Assembly (NCBI GenBank): GCA_032622095.1
Contig: CP136064.1
Span: 190,699,794-190,763,793 of the forward strand
Source: Siphonodentalium dalli
Lineage: Eukaryota > Mollusca > Scaphopoda > Gadilida > Siphonodentaliidae
DNA: 64,000 nucleotides
Direction: 5' to 3'
The notes beneath the pieces were generated by a model. That model saw nothing but the letters and a program-made list of their open reading frames with translations. It did not search any database and had not been told where the DNA came from. Position numbers and translations under genes: made by a program. Shown piece after piece: positions 11,146 through 21,044 of this stretch; within the stretch, counting starts at the first letter, position 1; each line of letters opens with the position of its first letter.

Positions 11146-12640
11146 AGTCTCGTCTATTACATCATATAATTGTCTCCACAATACCTGAAATAATTTGACG
11201 CCATTACTCTTACATAAATAATAAAGAGCGTTTATTCTTTACTTCTCTATCCCGATGAAGTTATTGAGTATATGACAAACGTGCATTATCGCGAATTATT
11301 GGAAGAATTATTGAGATGTTGTACTATTTTGAAAGCAGTCACGCTCAGACGAAGAGCGTGATGCGAAATTACTACCCCGAATGAACTGACATATTAATTT
11401 TCAATTATGTACACACACATAATCACACGCGTCAATAGGGTAACACTGTATAGGTCGAAAAAGAGTGACACCTTGGATAAATTGACCAAATGACTGCTAT
11501 TATATCTGTTGACAGCTATGTGTGGTCCGACTCGTTCAATTAAGTTATCGATAGCTTGTCTGAACATCATTACTTGTTTAACGGGTTATGACCACGTAAG
11601 GTTGATAAGCTGTGTCATTGTTAGTATTAACGCGATAATTAGTTATCAAAAATATGCACACATAATACGTACATGTGATAAGACACTCAATAATAGAAGT
11701 TACCTTTGTGTTGTTGTTATAACAACCTTACGTAATAACCACTTATCGACCTATTCATACTTACGCTCATATATAATCTTATATAATGTTAACTCATCTG
11801 TGCTAACTATTTTCGGGAGTTATGGTATACAAATATCTATGACGAAGCTTCCTTTTATGCATGTTAGACGTGCACACGTATACATACGTAATATCAGACT
11901 AAACAAAGCTGTTGATATGTTTCTTTCATCTTTTATATGATGGCGCTATATGTTATATACTCGATAGACCTAGTTACCGCCTGTGCTCAATCGCACATAA
12001 GCGAAACAAACGCTCTTTATTTCAATAACAGGGAGGCTACTCTAACACTCTTAGTTTTTCCAACAAAATAGTTATCAAATTCGATCACCAATAGAACTGT
12101 CTGTGAAACAACGATGACTTATAACAATCTTTAACTTATTTATCGATCTATGCTAGAACATGGCCACAACAAAATCATGACCATAACAAAAAACATTACC
12201 TTAACCTTACCATTACGCATGAATATAAATTTACCATGAGTAAATATTGTCAGACTATCGTCTGATGAGCAAATCTATATGTTTACATTATACTTAATCT
12301 CAGGTATGACTAGAATTGTATCATGTGTGCACATGACATCATTCGAAGGGGCAATACACTCAAGGAGTTAAAGTGACACGAAACAAGGGACGTGATGCAA
12401 TATTGGTGTTTGAATATTAAAGGAACACAAGACACTCTAAAGGGACACAAGACACTCATTATGAATGAATGTTAACAATACAAGCGCAGTGGTTGAAAGT
12501 TAAAATGACACAGAACAATATTTAAAGTTCAAATTTTCGGGCACTTAATGCGCCTTTTATCATTACGTATCGTTTCTCACTCTACAATTCCCAATAATCC
12601 ACTCACTCTCTCCCCGCTTATAGATATATAACGAAAACGG
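11146..12640. other. Outer part of left arm, no convincing gene
   Basis: AT-rich and mirrored at 16750-18000. It contains an open frame at 11509-11940 whose mirror is shortened and changes frame in the other arm (17267-17626), so coding is unlikely. TTATCGATAG and TTGATAAG words recur between 11540 and 11970. The words TGACACCTTGGATAAATTGA at 11468 recur, diverged, in the central spacer near 14672. Confidence 0.6.
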
Positions 12641-12659
12641 GAATATCATGTTGATGAAG

Positions 12660-12665
12660 TTTATT
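12660..12665 (-). terminator. Polyadenylation signal AATAAA of ATPase copy 1
   Basis: Lies 5-11 bases past the stop codon on the minus strand, in the mirrored position to 16727-16732. An AATAAA this close to the stop suggests a very short 3' untranslated region. Confidence 0.6.
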
Positions 12666-12670
12666 GAAAT

Positions 12671-14362
12671 TTAATCGTCCGAATTGTCATCACTTTCGTC
12701 AGAAGTGTCATTTGTTTCGTCCATGAATTTTTCTAGCATCGGTTTGTACTTTAATATTGACAGTTTCACTGCATCACATTCTCCATAACCATTATTCAAA
12801 TATTTGTCGACTTTATCCATGACTCTGTTGTGCAGAGTCCCATTGCACAGCTGCAAATACGCTACTATTGTCCAAGCATAACCATTCATAAATTGCTTCA
12901 TATCTTTACTTTTAAGGTCCTTGTCAGCTTGTTCTTTTGCTTCTGTTTCTTTCGAACCATTTTCCTTATACGTGTCCACTTTATCACTCCATTCCTCATG
13001 TGTTTTATCTCTACTCTCATCACACAAACTTTTGAAGTATTCATCTTCATTCAATTTAATTTTCTTATTCTGACTATCATCCGTGTCCTCAGTTAATTTT
13101 CGTTTTAACTTATTTTCTTGACACCAGTTTTTTAATTGTCTCTGAACATCATAATGATCTTCGAACAAAAGCCCGCTGTCATTACAAGGGTACGACATGT
13201 CTTCTCGAATGTCTATGTTTTGACGGTTCTTCTTATTAATTTCATCGAGCTCACCAGGTGGCCTTAAGTCGTTAGTATAGTCATTATGTTGACCCTGGGG
13301 CACAATATAATTATATGCTATGCCCTTCTGTTGACCAGGGAGTTCTCTGTCATCGTATTTCATCGCATTCTGTTGACCCTGGGTCTCAGTGTCTTTTGTA
13401 TGTTTTTTCATCCCATTCTTTTCATCTGGGTGTTCTCTGTCTTTTTGGAGATTATATTTCATGCCATTCCATTCACCCATATGTCGGTTCGTGTCCTCTT
13501 TTAGTACATTCTGTCGCAGACGTAATGTGTCCGGTGTTGCGGCTTTTAAATCCACCAGTAGGTAACCGTACGGTTCACTCGTCGCTTCCGAAAACTCTCG
13601 AACCATACGCTGAGGACATTCAGGATACATCTGTCTTGATAATGTTGAAATTAATCCCTTGTCGATTGGGTTATTGAACAATACCAAATATTGACAATTT
13701 CGTCGTTGCGTTGGATCTTTGTTGTAGTAGAAATTCTTGTTCAAACTTATCAAAGATAAGTTCAAATGGTGACTTCCTTCGGAATGCAAATCATTAACTC
13801 TCTGGTCTTTTGACGAAGTTTGCATCAAGTCATCGAGTAAAACTAGATTTTTATACCGGGGGTTGATAAGAGAATCCAAGTTTGCTGGTATTCCTCGTAT
13901 AAAGTTGACATGAGGGGTGACGGTATACTTTATTTCGTCATATAGGGGCTGCCAATATTTATAAAACCATATTATTCTGTCAGGTGCGGGTGATATTTTT
14001 GAGGCAGACTTTTGTAGCAAGGTTTTCACGAAGTACGTCTTCCCACTAGATGTCGGTCCACTTACACATGCCGTGAATGGATGCTTGAAAATAAAATCTT
14101 CCTGGATTTTAGCCATTGGATCATCAAAGCAGGATGTCATGTCGCTTGGTGGTTGTTGTTGTTGTTGGTGTTGTTGTTGTGGCTGATGATACTGTTGTTG
14201 TTGTTGTGGCTGATGATACTGTTGTTGTTGTTGTTGTTGGTGTTGTGGCTGATGATACTGTTGTTGTTGTTGTTCTGAAGGCGTGTGTTTAACTTTGATA
14301 TGACGCTTCAAACTATCTTGCCAAGCATAGACACTTAAGCACTCTTCACATTGATACTTCAT
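12671..14362 (-). CDS. Zinc-finger, Q-rich P-loop ATPase (packaging-ATPase-like), copy 1
   Basis: A 563-residue intact frame. The N-terminal C2H2 finger has C5, C8, H21 and H26. Residues 31-72 are a Gln/His/Pro-rich low-complexity tract with repeated QQYHQPQ. The ATPase core follows: Walker A GPTSSGKT at 102-109, Walker B ending LLDD at 175-178, and an EGSHH motif at 195-199. The region 289-365 has degenerate repeats around NGMKY and GQQ. A second finger at 393-414 is damaged: C393 and C414 remain, but the expected Cys at 396 is Ser and the His at 409 is Gln. The tail is charged, ending in an acidic DESDDNSDD run. The core resembles A32-like (FtsK/HerA-type) ATPases that pump DNA into virions; multi-copy relatives occur, I believe, in invertebrate mobile elements. 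The function is inferred, and a different STAND or AAA-type role is possible. A TATA box lies 46 bases upstream of the ATG. Confidence 0.7.
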   Translation of the reverse strand: MKYQCEECLSVYAWQDSLKRHIKVKHTPSEQQQQQYHQPQHQQQQQQQYHQPQQQQQYHQPQQQHQQQQQPPSDMTSCFDDPMAKIQEDFIFKHPFTACVSGPTSSGKTYFVKTLLQKSASKISPAPDRIIWFYKYWQPLYDEIKYTVTPHVNFIRGIPANLDSLINPRYKNLVLLDDLMQTSSKDQRVNDLHSEGSHHLNLSLISLNKNFYYNKDPTQRRNCQYLVLFNNPIDKGLISTLSRQMYPECPQRMVREFSEATSEPYGYLLVDLKAATPDTLRLRQNVLKEDTNRHMGEWNGMKYNLQKDREHPDEKNGMKKHTKDTETQGQQNAMKYDDRELPGQQKGIAYNYIVPQGQHNDYTNDLRPPGELDEINKKNRQNIDIREDMSYPCNDSGLLFEDHYDVQRQLKNWCQENKLKRKLTEDTDDSQNKKIKLNEDEYFKSLCDESRDKTHEEWSDKVDTYKENGSKETEAKEQADKDLKSKDMKQFMNGYAWTIVAYLQLCNGTLHNRVMDKVDKYLNNGYGECDAVKLSILKYKPMLEKFMDETNDTSDESDDNSDD

Positions 14363-14407
14363 TTTCCTATATAATCAGTGAAATCGAGCGTTCTTCTATG
14401 CACCTAT

Positions 14408-14416
14408 ATTTATATA
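14408..14416 (-). promoter_or_regulatory. TATA box of ATPase copy 1
   Basis: TATATAAAT on the minus strand, 46-54 bases before the ATG at 14362; mirrored at 14942-14950. A TATA-type core promoter suits a mobile or viral gene that brings its own promoter. Confidence 0.55.
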
Positions 14417-14486
14417 GAACAGAAACAAGGGAAACGTGGTGGACTAGTTAACTAGTTCAGGCTGTCGTTCACAACGTCTCTTAGTG

Positions 14487-14879
14487 TTGTTTGTACTGGA
14501 TACAAATTTATCACATTGGCTACAATACAACCTACCTATCCAAATGTCAATGCAATTATGAGTGATTTCAATATGAACACTCTATTATATAGATATGTGT
14601 AACCTGGTGACATGATGAAATCGATTGTGTACTGAGTTGACCTCCGGCTTCGTGCCGATTGTGTACTGAGCTGACACCGTGGATAAATTGACCAATGACT
14701 GCTATTGTATCCTTTGACAGATATGCGTGCGCAGACTCGTTTGATGTTCGCTATCGCATTACTATGTTTTAATAGCCGAGACTTCACTTCTCGTCTGACT
14801 CTCTTACCGACAAGACCTGTTGATTCCCCATCTACACAGTGCTTCTCCGGCAGACGTTATATATAGTCTGCCGGAGAAG
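14487..14879. other. 393-bp unpaired centre between divergent ATPase genes
   Basis: Not part of the inverted arms. About 70 bp near 14672-14745 match the outer arm sequence at 11468-11540 (GATAAATTGACCAA, ATGACTGCTATT), with divergence. It also contains a duplicated GATTGTGTACTGAG word (14625 and 14657) and ends in a perfect hairpin. It could be a shared regulatory or replication-related region; this is inference. Confidence 0.7.
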
Positions 14880-14883
14880 CACT
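14838..14883. repeat. Perfect 18-bp-stem hairpin at the centre
   Basis: AGTGCTTCTCCGGCAGAC and its exact complement flank the 10-base AT loop GTTATATATA. The stem overlaps the inner edge of the right arm by four bases. It is GC-rich in an AT-rich context and stands out as a candidate cruciform or nick site. Confidence 0.9.
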
Positions 14884-14941
14884 AAGAGACGTTGTGAACG
14901 ACAGCCTGAACTAGTCCACCACGTTTCCCTTGTTTCTGTTC

Positions 14942-14950
14942 TATATAAAT
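14942..14950 (+). promoter_or_regulatory. TATA box of ATPase copy 2
   Basis: TATATAAAT 46 bases before the ATG at 14996, in the same place as in copy 1. Confidence 0.55.
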
Positions 14951-14995
14951 ATAGGTGCATAGAAGAACGCTCGATTTCACTGATTATATAGGAAA

Positions 14996-16721
14996 ATGAA
15001 GTATCAATGTGAAGAGTGCTTAAGTGTCTATGCTTGGCAAGATAGTTTGAAGCGTCATATCAAAGTTAAACAAACGCCTTCAGAACAACAACAACAACAA
15101 CAACAACAGTATCATCAGCCACAACAACAACAACAACAACACAAACAACACCAACAACAACAGTATCATCAGCCACGACAACAACAACAACAGTATCATC
15201 AGCCACAACAACAACAACACCACCAACAACAACAACAACCACCAAGCGACATAACATCCTGCTTTGATGATCCAATGGCTAAAATCCAGGAAGATTTTAT
15301 TTTCAAGCATCCATTCACGGCATGTGTAAGTGGACCGACATCTAGTGGGAAGACGTACTTCGTGAAAAACCTTGCCACAAAAGTCTGCCTCAAAAATATC
15401 ACCCGCACCTGACAGAATAATATGGTTTTATAAATATTGGCAGCCCCTATATGACGAAATAAAGTATACCGTCACCCCTCATGTCAACTTTATACGAGGA
15501 ATACCAGCAAACTTGGATTCTCTTATCAACCCCCGGTATAAAAATCTAGTTATACTCGATGACTTGATGCAAACTTCGTCAAAAGACCAGAGAGTTAATG
15601 ATTTGCATTCCGAAGGAAGTCACCATTTGAACTTATCTTTGATAAGTTTGAACCAGAATTTCTACTACAACAAAGATCCAACGCAACGACGAAATTGTCA
15701 ATATTTGGTATTGTTCAATAACCCATTCGACAAGGGATTAATTTCAACATTATCAAGACAGATGTATCCTGAATGTCCTCAGCGTATGGTTCGAGAGTTT
15801 TCGGAAGCGACGAGTGAACCGTACGGTTACCTACTGGTGGATTTAAAAGCCGCAACACCGGACACATTACGTCTGCGACAGAATGTACTAAAAGAGGACA
15901 CGAACCAACATATGGGTGAATGGAATGGCATGAAATATAATCTCCAAAAAGACAGAGAACACCCAGATGAACAGAATGGGATGAAAAAACATACAAAAGA
16001 CACTGAGACCCAGGGTCAACAGAATGCGATGAAATACGATGACAGAGAACTCCTTGGTCAACAGAAGGGCATAGCATATAATTATATTGTGCCCCAGGGT
16101 CAACATAATGACTATACTAACGACATAAGGCCACCTGGTGAGCTCGATGAAATTAATAAGAAGAACCGTCAAAACATAGACATTCGAGAAGACATGTCGT
16201 ACCCTTGTAATGACTGTGGGCTTTTGTTCGAAGATCATTATGATGTTCAGAGACACGTAAAAAACTGGTGTCAAGAAAATAAGTTAAAACGAAAATTAAC
16301 TGAGGACACGGATGATAGTCAGAATAAGAAAATTAAATTGAATGAAGATGAATACTTCAAAAGTTTGTGTGATGAGAGTAGAGATAAAACACATGAGGAA
16401 TGGAGTGATAAAGTGGACACGTATAAGGAAAATGGTTCGACAGAAACAGAAGCAAAAGAACAAGCTGACAAGGACCTTAAAAGTAAAGATATGAAGCAAT
16501 TTATGAATGGTTATGCTTGGACAATAGTAGCGTATCTGCAGCTGCGCAATGGGACTCTGCACAACAGAGTCATGGATAAAGTCGACAAATATTTGAATAA
16601 TGGTTATGGAGAATGTGATGCAGTGAAAATGTCAATATTAAAGTACAAACCGATGCTAGAAAAATTCATGGACGAAATAAATTACACTTCTGACGAAAGT
16701 GATGACAATTCGGACGATTAA
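14996..16721 (+). pseudogene. Zinc-finger, Q-rich P-loop ATPase, copy 2, frameshifted
   Basis: Same gene as copy 1 in the opposite arm. One extra A in a run (15365-15369, five A where copy 1 has four) shifts the frame just after Walker A, so the first frame stops at 15410-15412 and the rest reads in another frame up to 16721. The first finger has lost its last ligand (H26 is Gln). The second finger, damaged in copy 1, is complete here with Cys-x2-Cys and His-x4-Cys. The Q-rich tract is longer and differs in repeat number. After the shift I count 15 amino-acid replacements against copy 1 and one silent change. A single-base error in the assembly could mimic the shift; otherwise this copy is broken. 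Confidence 0.75.
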
Positions 16722-16726
16722 ATTTC

Positions 16727-16732
16727 AATAAA
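16727..16732 (+). terminator. Polyadenylation signal AATAAA of ATPase copy 2
   Basis: Six bases after the TAA stop at 16719-16721; mirrored in copy 1. Confidence 0.6.
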
Positions 16733-18417
16733 CTTCATCAACATGATATTCCCGTTTTCGTTATATATCTATAAGCGGGGAGAGAGTGAGTGGATTATTG
16801 GGAATTGTAGAGTGAGAAACGATACGTAATGATAAAAGGCGCATTAAGTGCCCGAAAATTTGAACTTTAAATATTGTTCTGTGTCATTTTAACTTTCAAC
16901 CACTGCGCTTGTATTGTTAACATTCATTCATAATGAGTGTCTTGTGTCCCTTTAGAGTGTCTTGTGTTCCTTTAATATTCAAACACCAATATTGCATAGT
17001 TAAAGATTGTTATAAGTCATCGTTGTTTCACAGACAGTTCTATTGGTGATCGAATTTGATAACTATTTGGTTGGAAAAACTAAGAGTGTTAGAGTAGCCT
17101 CCCTGTTATTTAAATAAAGAGCGTTTGTTTCGCTTATGTGCGATTGAGCACAGGCGGTAACTAGGTCTATCGAGTATATAACATATAGCGCCATCATATA
17201 AAAGATGAAAGAAACATATCAACAGCTTTGTTTAGTCTGATATTACGTATGTATACGTGTGCACGTCTAACATGCATAAAAGGAAGCTTCGTCATAGATA
17301 TTTGTATACCATAACTCCCGAAAAATAGTTAGCACAGATGAGTTAACATTATATAAGATTATATATGAGCGTAAGTATGAATAGGTCGATAAGTGGTTAT
17401 TACGAAAGGTTGTTATAACAACAACACAAAGGTAACTTCTATTATTGAGTGTCTTATCACATGTACGTATTATGTATGCATATTTTTGATAACTAATTAT
17501 CGCGTTAATGCTAACAATGACACAGCTTATCAACCTTACGTGATCATAACCCGTTAAACAAGTAATGATGTTCAGACAAGCTATCGATAACTTAATTGAA
17601 CGAGTCGGACCACACATAGCTGTCAACAGATATAATAGCAGTCATTTGGTCAATTTATCCAAGGTGTCACTCTTTTTCGACCTATACAGTGTTACCCTAT
17701 TGACGCGTGTGATTATGTGTGTGTACATAATTGAAAATTTGTTCCATAGAATATGTCAGTTCGTTCGGGGTAGTAATTTCGCATCACGCTCTTCGTCTGA
17801 GCGTGACTGCTTTCAAAATAGTACAACATCTCAATAATTCTTCCAATAATTCGCGATAATGCACGTGTGTCATATACTCAATAACTTCATCGGGATAGAG
17901 AAGTAAAGAATAAACGCTCTTTATTATTTATGTAAGAGTAATGGCGTCAAATTATTTCAGGTATTGTGGAGACAATTATATGATGTAATAGACGAGACTG
18001 CGTCTGATGATAAACACTGGAATGTATGCATTCATACCTATAGTGTCAATGTCCAAAATTACAGCGACTCGGACCAGTCCATACACATATAATTGGTATA
18101 AAGCTATTTCTAAACATCGCGTCTGATGATAAACACTGGAATGTATGCATTCATACCTATAGTGTCAATGTCCAAAATTACAGCGACTCGGACCAGTCCA
18201 TACACATATAATTGGTATAAAGCTATTTCTAAACATCGATTAATAAAATTAACAGTTTCATGAAAAATATTTAAAATTTGTTTGAACAAAAAGAGTTAGC
18301 CAATAACAAAAGATATTACACGCAAATAATTAAAAAACATTCGACATTTAATAGTCGGCCGAGATTAATTTTCAGTAAGAGACCGAAAACTCAAAGTTTC
18401 ATAAATTTTTGAGATTT

Positions 18418-19240
18418 TTTAAAACTTTATTTTGAAAATTTTGGAAAAAAAAAATTAGGTTTTGAAATTTTTTTTGTGAATATTTTAGTACAAACAATTT
18501 TACCGCCAAAAAATCTATTTTTAGATGTGGAGCGAACGAGCCCCCCCCCGTACTACTGATAATAGTATTTCTAGTAATGCGAACATGCACTAATTAAATG
18601 TATTGGACATATATATAGCTAGGGCCAGAATGTGTTATAACCAATCTAACATGGCACTCAACTGATCGTATGCATGATTCGTATCATACTTATTTTCATT
18701 AAATTGAAATTTAAACGAAATAACTATACTGATTACAATTATACAAATGTGTACTAATATGACTACTACATTAATATTGGAGTCTTGGATTGTGATGGCT
18801 GATTGTATAGTCCTGACAATTACAGTTATATACCTAAGTACAACTACTATTGGTTTAATGTGACTGTCTTGTGTATATGTACTATGTAATTTGGTTTCCA
18901 TGTTTCTTCGATAATTATAACTGTGAAAAACAATAGAATACTCGATTCGATATCCATCCAAATTGATTAGTTGATGCCATGTTACACTGTTTATGACAAA
19001 TAGTTCCATACGCATTCAGTTGCATGTTTGTCGCATTGATAGGGTGCTACATAGTGTTGGCCAGTGTTACACTAATACATTTTAAGGAAAGTGACATGTA
19101 CAAAGTACATCTATACATTGTTTTCGTGGCATAAAACGTTTATTAGATATTAACCACTTGTGTGTGCCAATACATCGTTGCTAATTGATATGATGGCAAA
19201 TACGCAATAATATTTGCGATAATTTATTATAACAGAAGTA
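18418..19240. other. Unpaired right flank inside the hAT-ended element
   Basis: AT-rich, with no partner on the left side. It includes an A/T run, a C-run at 18541 and a 126-codon minus-strand frame (18635-19015) with one hydrophobic stretch but no recognised domain; I do not call it a gene. This may be the remaining interior of the original hAT element. Confidence 0.5.
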
Positions 19241-19374
19241 AAATAGTGGACCGGACCGGAGAGTACAGGACCGGCGGCAAAAAGCAGTCCGGTCCGGTCC
19301 AGTGACACCCGGACCGGACCGCGGTCCACCCCTGGACCACGGACCGGTCCAAAGCGGTCCGGTCCGCATCACTA

Positions 19375-19382
19375 CTGATTAC
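19375..19382. repeat. Target duplication CTGATTAC, right
   Basis: Exact repeat of 10568-10575. Confidence 0.9.
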
Positions 19383-19899
19383 AATGGTGTTCTTGCTCAC
19401 TAGTGCTGGTGCAGCATTAAAGATCATGGTAAAACCATGGTGTCTCAATTTATTTAATGCATGTATATATATATGTGTGTAAATATTTGTCAATATGAAG
19501 CCCGATTCGTGACTCAAAACTGCATTATTATTATTATCCTGTGCCAGTGAATTATCTTGTATTCTAATAAATATTATGCAAGTCTACCCTAGGCAGTGTT
19601 AATACCAGTTAATGCCCAGTTTTCTAAGTTCAAAATTTACAATACAGTCATACTGCTTGTAATAACAAATAAATATTAAGTGTTATAAACTTATTCATAT
19701 ACAGGTATCAATCCTCGAAATTGGCCACAACAATAAACAATTCCATGTGGAATCTAACATGCCATCTGCAGCATCTGGGACTTACCAGGAACTATTATAG
19801 TCCCAGGCATCATTAAATTTTCCATGGGACATTTTTCCTAATTTCAAGGGTTGCATACATGTATCTATCTATATTGACCTGGGTAATCTTATTAGATAC
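19383..19899. other. No gene seen
   Basis: AT-rich sequence with a TATATATATGTGTGT run near 19464. No repeat or coding signal was recognised. Confidence 0.5.
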
Positions 19900-20470
19900 C
19901 GGTAGGTCCCGTTGACCTCTTATGTCGTAAAATGGCACCAATAATTAATTTAAACAATAATTAATTATATAACCATAATGGTTGCAATCTGGTTGGTGAA
20001 AATTGAAACACCAGTGGAGTGTCATGGGATAGATGCCATTGACCTCAGGTGACTTAAAGGGGAAAATATGAGCAAGAAAGAGCGTTCCTTATCAGCTTAG
20101 AAGATATCTAGGATAATTGATACGGATAGGTCAGATGACCTCAGATTACTTGCAGGGGGGAGCTAATAAATTATATGATCAATAAAGAGTGTTTATTATT
20201 AGCACAGAACATATGCGAGAAAATTGGTGCACAAAAGTTAAATGATGCAGAATAGGTGTTGTTGACCTAAAATTACTTAAAGAGGCACTAACAATTAGTA
20301 ATAAAGAGCGTCATTATCAACTTAAAAGTTAGATGTAACATTATCTGGAGAGTCATGCACTAGGTGCTGTTTACCCCAGATGACTAATAATTATGTTAAA
20401 TGACTTGAAGGCCCACTAATAGTTTATGCATTATTCACCCGAGCAACGCCAGGTACCCCAGCTAGTATAG
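19900..20470 (+). repeat. Degenerate ~95-125-bp repeats ending in a retroelement-like tail
   Basis: Words of the type GTTGACCTNAGATGACTTAAAG and AATAAAGAGCGT recur near 19910, 20038, 20133, 20258 and 20368. The run ends in GAGCAACGCCAGGTACCCCA followed by GCTAGTA. A very similar phrase closes the segment at 25998-26029. Such phrases commonly mark 3' ends of invertebrate retroelement-like repeats; the class is not assigned. Confidence 0.5.
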
Positions 20471-20623
20471 AATAAAGTTATTCTGGGAAATATTGTGAAG
20501 CATTATCTCAATGTTAAGTCTTAATTTGATTCAATTTATTCTCCGTGAAATTGTTGTTAGGTGCATATTATATCTTTCATTGGTAAATAAAATGTTGATC
20601 CAAAATTACCCTTTATTTTTCTA

Positions 20624-20692
20624 GGAATTCTAAAGCGCCTAAGGCAAAACAGATGGAGATGGTATTTGTACACGAAGATGAGCCCGATGACT
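20624..20692 (+). pseudogene. Possible terminal exon fragment
   Basis: A pyrimidine-rich tract ends in TTTTTCTAG and is followed by a frame encoding NSKAPKAKQMEMVFVHEDEPDD then a stop. The composition is protein-like, but the stretch is very short. The next 190 bases (20694-20879) contain another protein-like frame (VPNSLTDDISSRALEELVLI). These could be exons or exon relics of an unidentified gene. There is no homology I recognise. Confidence 0.25.
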
Positions 20693-20880
20693 GATGAATT
20701 CAGAAAATGACTGTTCTCTTGTGTTGTTTGTACTTGTTCCAATGAACATTCATGAGGTGCCTAATTCTCTAACTGATGACATTTCTTCAAGAGCCTTGGA
20801 AGAGCTAGTACTAATCCAAAAGACTGAAGCTGACAGTTCGATTCTCATGGTTATTATTATGAGTCCGCAAAGGCCTTGAT
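20693..20880 (+). pseudogene. Possible exon-like frame, unidentified
   Basis: A 61-codon frame whose second half is amphipathic and helix-like (SRALEELVLIQKTEADSS). No intron or exon borders are certain and no start context is convincing. It may be a relic of a captured or decayed gene together with 20624-20692 and 21681-21971. Confidence 0.2.
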
Positions 20881-21044
20881 AAAGTTGAAATGACATTAAT
20901 GACAGCACATAAATTCCCAAACAGTTTAGCTACTGTATGAACCGTTTCCTGGTGTGAGGAAGGAAAACTCAAATTATTATTTTTTACTGGTCTTATCAGT
21001 AGTGGTTATGCCTCAGCTGTATATGATAATTACAACAGTTACAT

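Larger units (their letters stand above)
10725..14486 (+). repeat. Left arm of giant inverted repeat
   Basis: Pairs with 14880-18417. Most stretches are identical or differ at a few bases. It has about 255 bp (12138-12395) missing from the right arm and an 8-bp duplication near 14446. It carries the minus-strand ATPase copy. Confidence 0.95.
14880..18417 (-). repeat. Right arm of giant inverted repeat
   Basis: Pairs with 10725-14486 and carries the plus-strand ATPase copy. It lacks about 255 bp relative to the left arm (junction near 16996). Confidence 0.95.
10576..19374. mobile_element. 8.8-kb hAT-ended element carrying a giant inverted repeat with two ATPase genes
   Basis: Both termini read TAGTGATGCGGACC inward, followed by about 100 bp dense in GGTCCGGTCC-type boxes (10583-10693 and 19245-19366). 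They abut the perfect 8-bp duplication CTGATTAC. TAGTGATG-type ends plus 8-bp duplications are established hAT features. The interior is a near-identical inverted repeat (10725-14486 and 14880-18417) plus an unpaired segment of 0.82 kb (18418-19240) on the right only. No hAT transposase is present. Either the whole cargo was moved by a transposase supplied elsewhere, or the inverted-repeat unit inserted into a small hAT element near its left end; the asymmetry favours the second. An assembly-generated palindrome cannot be excluded from sequence alone, but the arms differ at many sites, which argues against it. Confidence 0.85.

Noticed and set aside
11509-11940. 143-codon frame in the outer left arm
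   Set aside because: Its mirror at 17267-17626 is shortened by a frame change and no domain is seen.
14081-15310. Val- and Leu-rich frames opposite the Q-rich tracts
   Set aside because: Antisense reading of CAA/CAG repeats.
18635-19015. 126-codon minus frame inside the hAT borders
   Set aside because: Low complexity, no recognised domain and no promoter or polyadenylation context.
10576-19374. Calling the element a Maverick/Polinton or an integrated virus genome
   Set aside because: No protein-primed polymerase, integrase, protease or capsid gene is visible, and the ends with 8-bp duplication are of hAT type.
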